Source: Paracoccaceae bacterium (lineage in GTDB: Bacteria; Pseudomonadota; Alphaproteobacteria; Rhodobacterales; Rhodobacteraceae). Taken from it: DNA of 7,698 nucleotides. Made by a program: the position numbers and the translations under genes. The DNA lies in assembly GCA_003250135.1 (NCBI GenBank), contig QKHF01000295.1, positions 1-7,698 on the forward strand, read 5' to 3'. The notes below the pieces were generated by a model. That model was not told the DNA's origin, made no database searches, and worked only from the letters and a program-made list of their open reading frames with translations. How positions within the stretch are numbered: position 1 is the first letter of the stretch; every line of letters begins with the position of its first letter. Of the stretch, positions 4,959 through 7,698 are shown one piece after another.

Positions 4959-5842
4959 ATGACTCCGCAGGAGGAGCGCGCGTTCCGCGCCCGGCTGACC
5001 ACGGTCGCAAGCGAAATCGAAGAGACGCTGGGCGCGCTGCTTCCCGCCGAGGATGGCGACGCCGAAGCTCCGCTTCTGGCGGCGATGCGCTATGCGGCGC
5101 TGGGCGGGGGCAAGCGGCTGCGAGGGTTGACGTGGACAGGGCGCGGGCGCTGCGGGCGGCCGCGGCGCTGGAATGCATTCACGCTTATTCCCTGATCCAT
5201 GACGACCTGCCGGCCATGGACGACGACGACCTGCGCCGGGGCAAGCCCACCGTCCACAAGGCGTTCGACGAGGCGACCGCGATCCTGGCGGGCGACGCGC
5301 TGCAGACCCGGGCCTTTGAGATCCTCGCCGACGCCGCCACCCACGAAGACCCGTTCGTGCGCTGCCGCCTGGTGGCGCGGCTGGCCGAGGCCTCGGGCGC
5401 GGCGGGCATGGTCGGCGGGCAGATGATCGACCTCGCCGCCGAAAGCGCGGACTCGCCGCTGGATATCGGCGCCATCACCCGGTTGCAGCGGATGAAGACC
5501 GGGGCGCTGATCGCCGCCTCCTGCGCGCTGGGCGCGATCCTGGGCCATGCGGGGCCCGACGCGGCGCGGGCGCTGGAGGGCTACGCCCATGACCTTGGCC
5601 TCGCCTTTCAGATCCGGGACGATATCCTTGACGTGGAGGGCGACGCGGCGGAGACCGGCAAGGCGGTCCGCAAGGACGCGGAGGCGGGCAAGGCCACCTT
5701 CGTCTCGATCCTCGGCCTTGACGGCGCCAAGGAGCGGGCCCAGATGCTGGCCGCGCAGGCGACGCGGCACTTGGCCCCGTTCGGCGATGGGGCCGACGCC
5801 TTGGCCTTGGCGGCGAAATTTTCTATAAGCCGCCGGTCCTGA
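4959..5842 (+). pseudogene. ispA: Farnesyl diphosphate synthase with an internal deletion and frameshift
   Basis: IspA is a cytoplasmic prenyltransferase that joins IPP to DMAPP and GPP to make farnesyl diphosphate, the precursor of quinone tails, undecaprenyl phosphate, hopanoids and carotenoids. The first 55 codons (4959-5123) are normal and end in AAMRYAALGGGKRLR. The homologous sequence resumes in another frame at about 5126 with VDVDRARALRAAAALE. It then carries both aspartate-rich motifs, HDDLPAMDDDD and IRDDILD, as well as the PTVHKAFDEATAILAGDALQ block, and ends normally at a TGA (5840-5842). The intervening segment, usually PFLVxES and similar, is absent in every frame, so about 10-12 codons plus one base are missing; this is not a simple one-base slip. 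Read literally the first frame stops at 5195. Either the sequence or assembly is wrong, or the gene is truly broken. As an essential single-copy gene in an operon with dxs, an error is the likelier cause. Confidence 0.85.
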
Positions 5843-5898
5843 CCCGCAAGAATCGCCGCTGCGATCTTAGGCGCCCACGCGCCGCTTTAGGAGACCAC

Positions 5899-7698
5899 GT
5901 GACAGACGAGCCGCAAATCCGCCCTGAGACGCCGCTGCTGGACACGGTGAAGACGCCCGCCGACCTGAAGGGCATGTCCGACCGGGATCTGGCGCAGCTG
6001 GCGGACGAGCTTCGCGCCGAGACGATCTCGGCGGTCTCGGTCACTGGCGGACATCTGGGCGCGGGTCTGGGCGTGGTGGAGCTGACCGTCGCGATTCATG
6101 CGGTGTTCGACACGCCCAAGGACAAGCTGATCTGGGATGTCGGCCACCAGTGCTATCCGCACAAGATCCTGACCGGGCGGCGCGACCGCATCCGCACGTT
6201 GCGTCAGGGCGGGGGCCTGTCCGGCTTCACCAAGCGCGCGGAAAGCGAATACGACCCGTTCGGCGCGGCGCACAGCTCGACCTCGATCTCGGCGGGGCTC
6301 GGCTTCGCCATGGGGCGCGAACTGGGCCAGCGGGATGTGGGCGATGTGATCGCGGTGATCGGCGATGGTTCGCTCAGCGCCGGCATGGCTTATGAGGCGA
6401 TGAACAACGCCGGGCATCTGGACAAGCGCCTGATCGTGATCCTCAACGACAACGACATGTCCATCGCCCCGCCGGTGGGCGCGATGTCGGCCTATCTGGC
6501 GCGGCTGCTGTCGGGCGGCGTCTACGACTCGATCCGCGAGGCGGCGAAGTCGGCCCTGTCGCTGATGCCGGAGCCGTTCCGCGAAGGCGCCCGCCGGTTC
6601 GAGGAATACGCCAAGGGCATGGCGGTGGGCGGCACGCTGTTCGAGGAGCTGGGCTTCACCTATATCGGCCCGATCGACGGCCACCGTATGGACCATCTGC
6701 TGCCGATCCTCAGGAACGTGAAGGAGCGCGCGCACGGCCCGGTGCTGATCCATGCGGTGACGCAGAAGGGCAAGGGCTACGCGCCCGCCGAGGAGGCCGC
6801 CGACAAGTATCATGGCGTCTCCAAGTTCGACGTCATCACCGGGGCGCAGAAAAAGGCGCCCTCGAATGCGCCCAGCTACACCAAGGTGTTCGCCCAGAGC
6901 CTGGTGAAGGAGGCGGAGACCGACGACAAGATCGTCGCGATCACCGCGGCCATGCCGGACGGGACGGGCCTCAACCTGTTCGCCGAGCGCTTTCCGGAGC
7001 GGTGCTTCGACGTCGCCATCGCCGAGCAGCATGCGGTGACCTTCGCCGCCGGCCTCGCCGCGACCGGGATCAAGCCGGTCTGCGCGATCTACTCGACCTT
7101 CCTGCAGCGCGGCTATGACCAGGTGGTGCACGACGTGGCGCTGCAGGGCCTGCCGGTGCGCTTCGCCATCGACCGCGCCGGGCTGGTGGGCGCCGACGGG
7201 CCGACCCATGCGGGCGCCTTCGACGTCGGCTATCTCTCGAACCTGCCGGGCTTCGTGGTGATGGCCGCGGCGGATGAGGCGGAGCTTGTCCACATGATCG
7301 CCACGGCCGCTGCCCATGATTCCGGTCCGATCGCCTTCCGCTTCCCGCGGGGCGAGGGCGTCGGCGTCGACATGCCCGAGCGGGGCGAGCCGCTGGAGAT
7401 CGGCAAAGGCCGGATCGTGAAGCAGGGCAAGACCGTCGCGCTGCTCTCGTTCGGCGCACGGCTGTCCGAGTGCCTGAAGGCGGCCGAGGCGCTGGAGGCG
7501 CGGGGGCTTTCGACCACCGTCGCCGACGCGCGGTTCTCGAAGCCGCTGGACCGGGACCTGATCCTCGACCTCGCCGCTGGGCACGAGACCCTGATCACCG
7601 TCGAGGAAGGCGCCAAGGGCGGTTTCGGCGCCCATGTGCTGCACCTGCTGGCCGAAGAAGGCGCGCTGGATCAGGGCCTGAAGATCCGCACCATGACG
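5899..7698 (+). CDS. dxs: 1-deoxy-D-xylulose-5-phosphate synthase, C-terminus beyond window
   Basis: DXS is the thiamine-diphosphate enzyme that condenses pyruvate with glyceraldehyde 3-phosphate to make DXP, the entry to the MEP isoprenoid pathway (and to thiamine and pyridoxal synthesis). Six hundred codons are open to the window edge, against a usual 640 or so, so about 40 C-terminal residues are missing. Family marks are GGHLGAGLG with His52, DVGHQCYPHKILTGR, the ThDP/Mg motif from GDGSLSAGMAYEAMNNAG (Gly155) to LNDNDMS (Asn185), YIGPIDGH, the catalytic glutamate Glu376 in IAEQHAVTFAAG, and DRAGLVGADGPTHAG of the transketolase-like pyrimidine domain. The start is GTG at 5899 with AGGAG five bases upstream. 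It follows ispA after 56 bases, consistent with one isoprenoid operon. No terminator lies between them. Confidence 0.96.
   Translation, partial: MTDEPQIRPETPLLDTVKTPADLKGMSDRDLAQLADELRAETISAVSVTGGHLGAGLGVVELTVAIHAVFDTPKDKLIWDVGHQCYPHKILTGRRDRIRTLRQGGGLSGFTKRAESEYDPFGAAHSSTSISAGLGFAMGRELGQRDVGDVIAVIGDGSLSAGMAYEAMNNAGHLDKRLIVILNDNDMSIAPPVGAMSAYLARLLSGGVYDSIREAAKSALSLMPEPFREGARRFEEYAKGMAVGGTLFEELGFTYIGPIDGHRMDHLLPILRNVKERAHGPVLIHAVTQKGKGYAPAEEAADKYHGVSKFDVITGAQKKAPSNAPSYTKVFAQSLVKEAETDDKIVAITAAMPDGTGLNLFAERFPERCFDVAIAEQHAVTFAAGLAATGIKPVCAIYSTFLQRGYDQVVHDVALQGLPVRFAIDRAGLVGADGPTHAGAFDVGYLSNLPGFVVMAAADEAELVHMIATAAAHDSGPIAFRFPRGEGVGVDMPERGEPLEIGKGRIVKQGKTVALLSFGARLSECLKAAEALEARGLSTTVADARFSKPLDRDLILDLAAGHETLITVEEGAKGGFGAHVLHLLAEEGALDQGLKIRTMT

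Noticed and set aside
5124..5128. Programmed ribosomal frameshift in ispA
   Set aside because: There is no slippery heptamer, and about a dozen conserved codons are missing in every frame, so shifting frame would not restore a normal protein.
5887..7644. A 585-codon open frame on the minus strand opposite dxs
   Set aside because: Its sequence is rich in Arg, His, Asp and Gln and resembles no family. The plus strand is fully explained by DXS with all motifs, and long antisense frames are expected where third positions are G or C.
1..7698. Mobile elements, CRISPR arrays, phage, toxin-antitoxin or defence genes
   Set aside because: None was visible. All coding space is taken by core metabolic, ribosomal or regulatory genes with uniform GC-rich composition, and no repeat array or terminal inverted repeats were found.

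Overview
This is ordinary chromosomal DNA from a GC-rich alphaproteobacterium, most likely a member of the Rhodobacterales (Rhodobacteraceae). The evidence is the protein similarity of every gene, the GC-rich third codon positions, and a petP-petR pair (a MarR-type regulator plus an orphan OmpR-type response regulator) beside ilvE, a histone-deacetylase-like gene, xseB, ispA and dxs. That assignment rests on recalled family knowledge; no database search was run.

Left part, minus strand: rsfS (ribosome silencing factor), rlmH (23S rRNA pseudouridine methyltransferase) and the first 55 codons of gpmI (phosphoglycerate mutase) run towards position 1 as a probable operon. A candidate sigma70 promoter lies at about 1253-1281. 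Upstream of it, also on the minus strand, is ilvE (branched-chain aminotransferase, 1359-2237). A perfect GC-rich hairpin (1295-1313) lies between ilvE and the rsfS promoter.

Middle: a 185-base divergent intergenic region (2238-2422) separates ilvE from petP. It holds a perfect 7-7-7 inverted repeat that overlaps candidate promoters for both directions, and a hairpin with a U-tract in the ilvE leader. It is the richest regulatory stretch in the window.

Right part, plus strand: petP and petR overlap by one base. After 70 bases comes a histone-deacetylase-family hydrolase gene that may be read from a leaderless transcript. It overlaps xseB by 8 bases, and xseB is followed after 12 bases by ispA and then dxs, which runs off the end. 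ispA and dxs supply isoprenoid precursors for quinones, carotenoids and undecaprenyl carriers. PetR homologues are known to be needed for cytochrome bc1 expression in Rhodobacter capsulatus, so the neighbourhood touches electron-transport physiology.

The most notable anomaly is ispA. About a dozen codons after the GGGKRLR motif are missing and the reading frame shifts, so no intact farnesyl diphosphate synthase can be read. This is either an assembly or sequencing deletion or a real lesion. I found no mobile element, CRISPR array, tRNA, rRNA or clearly novel system.
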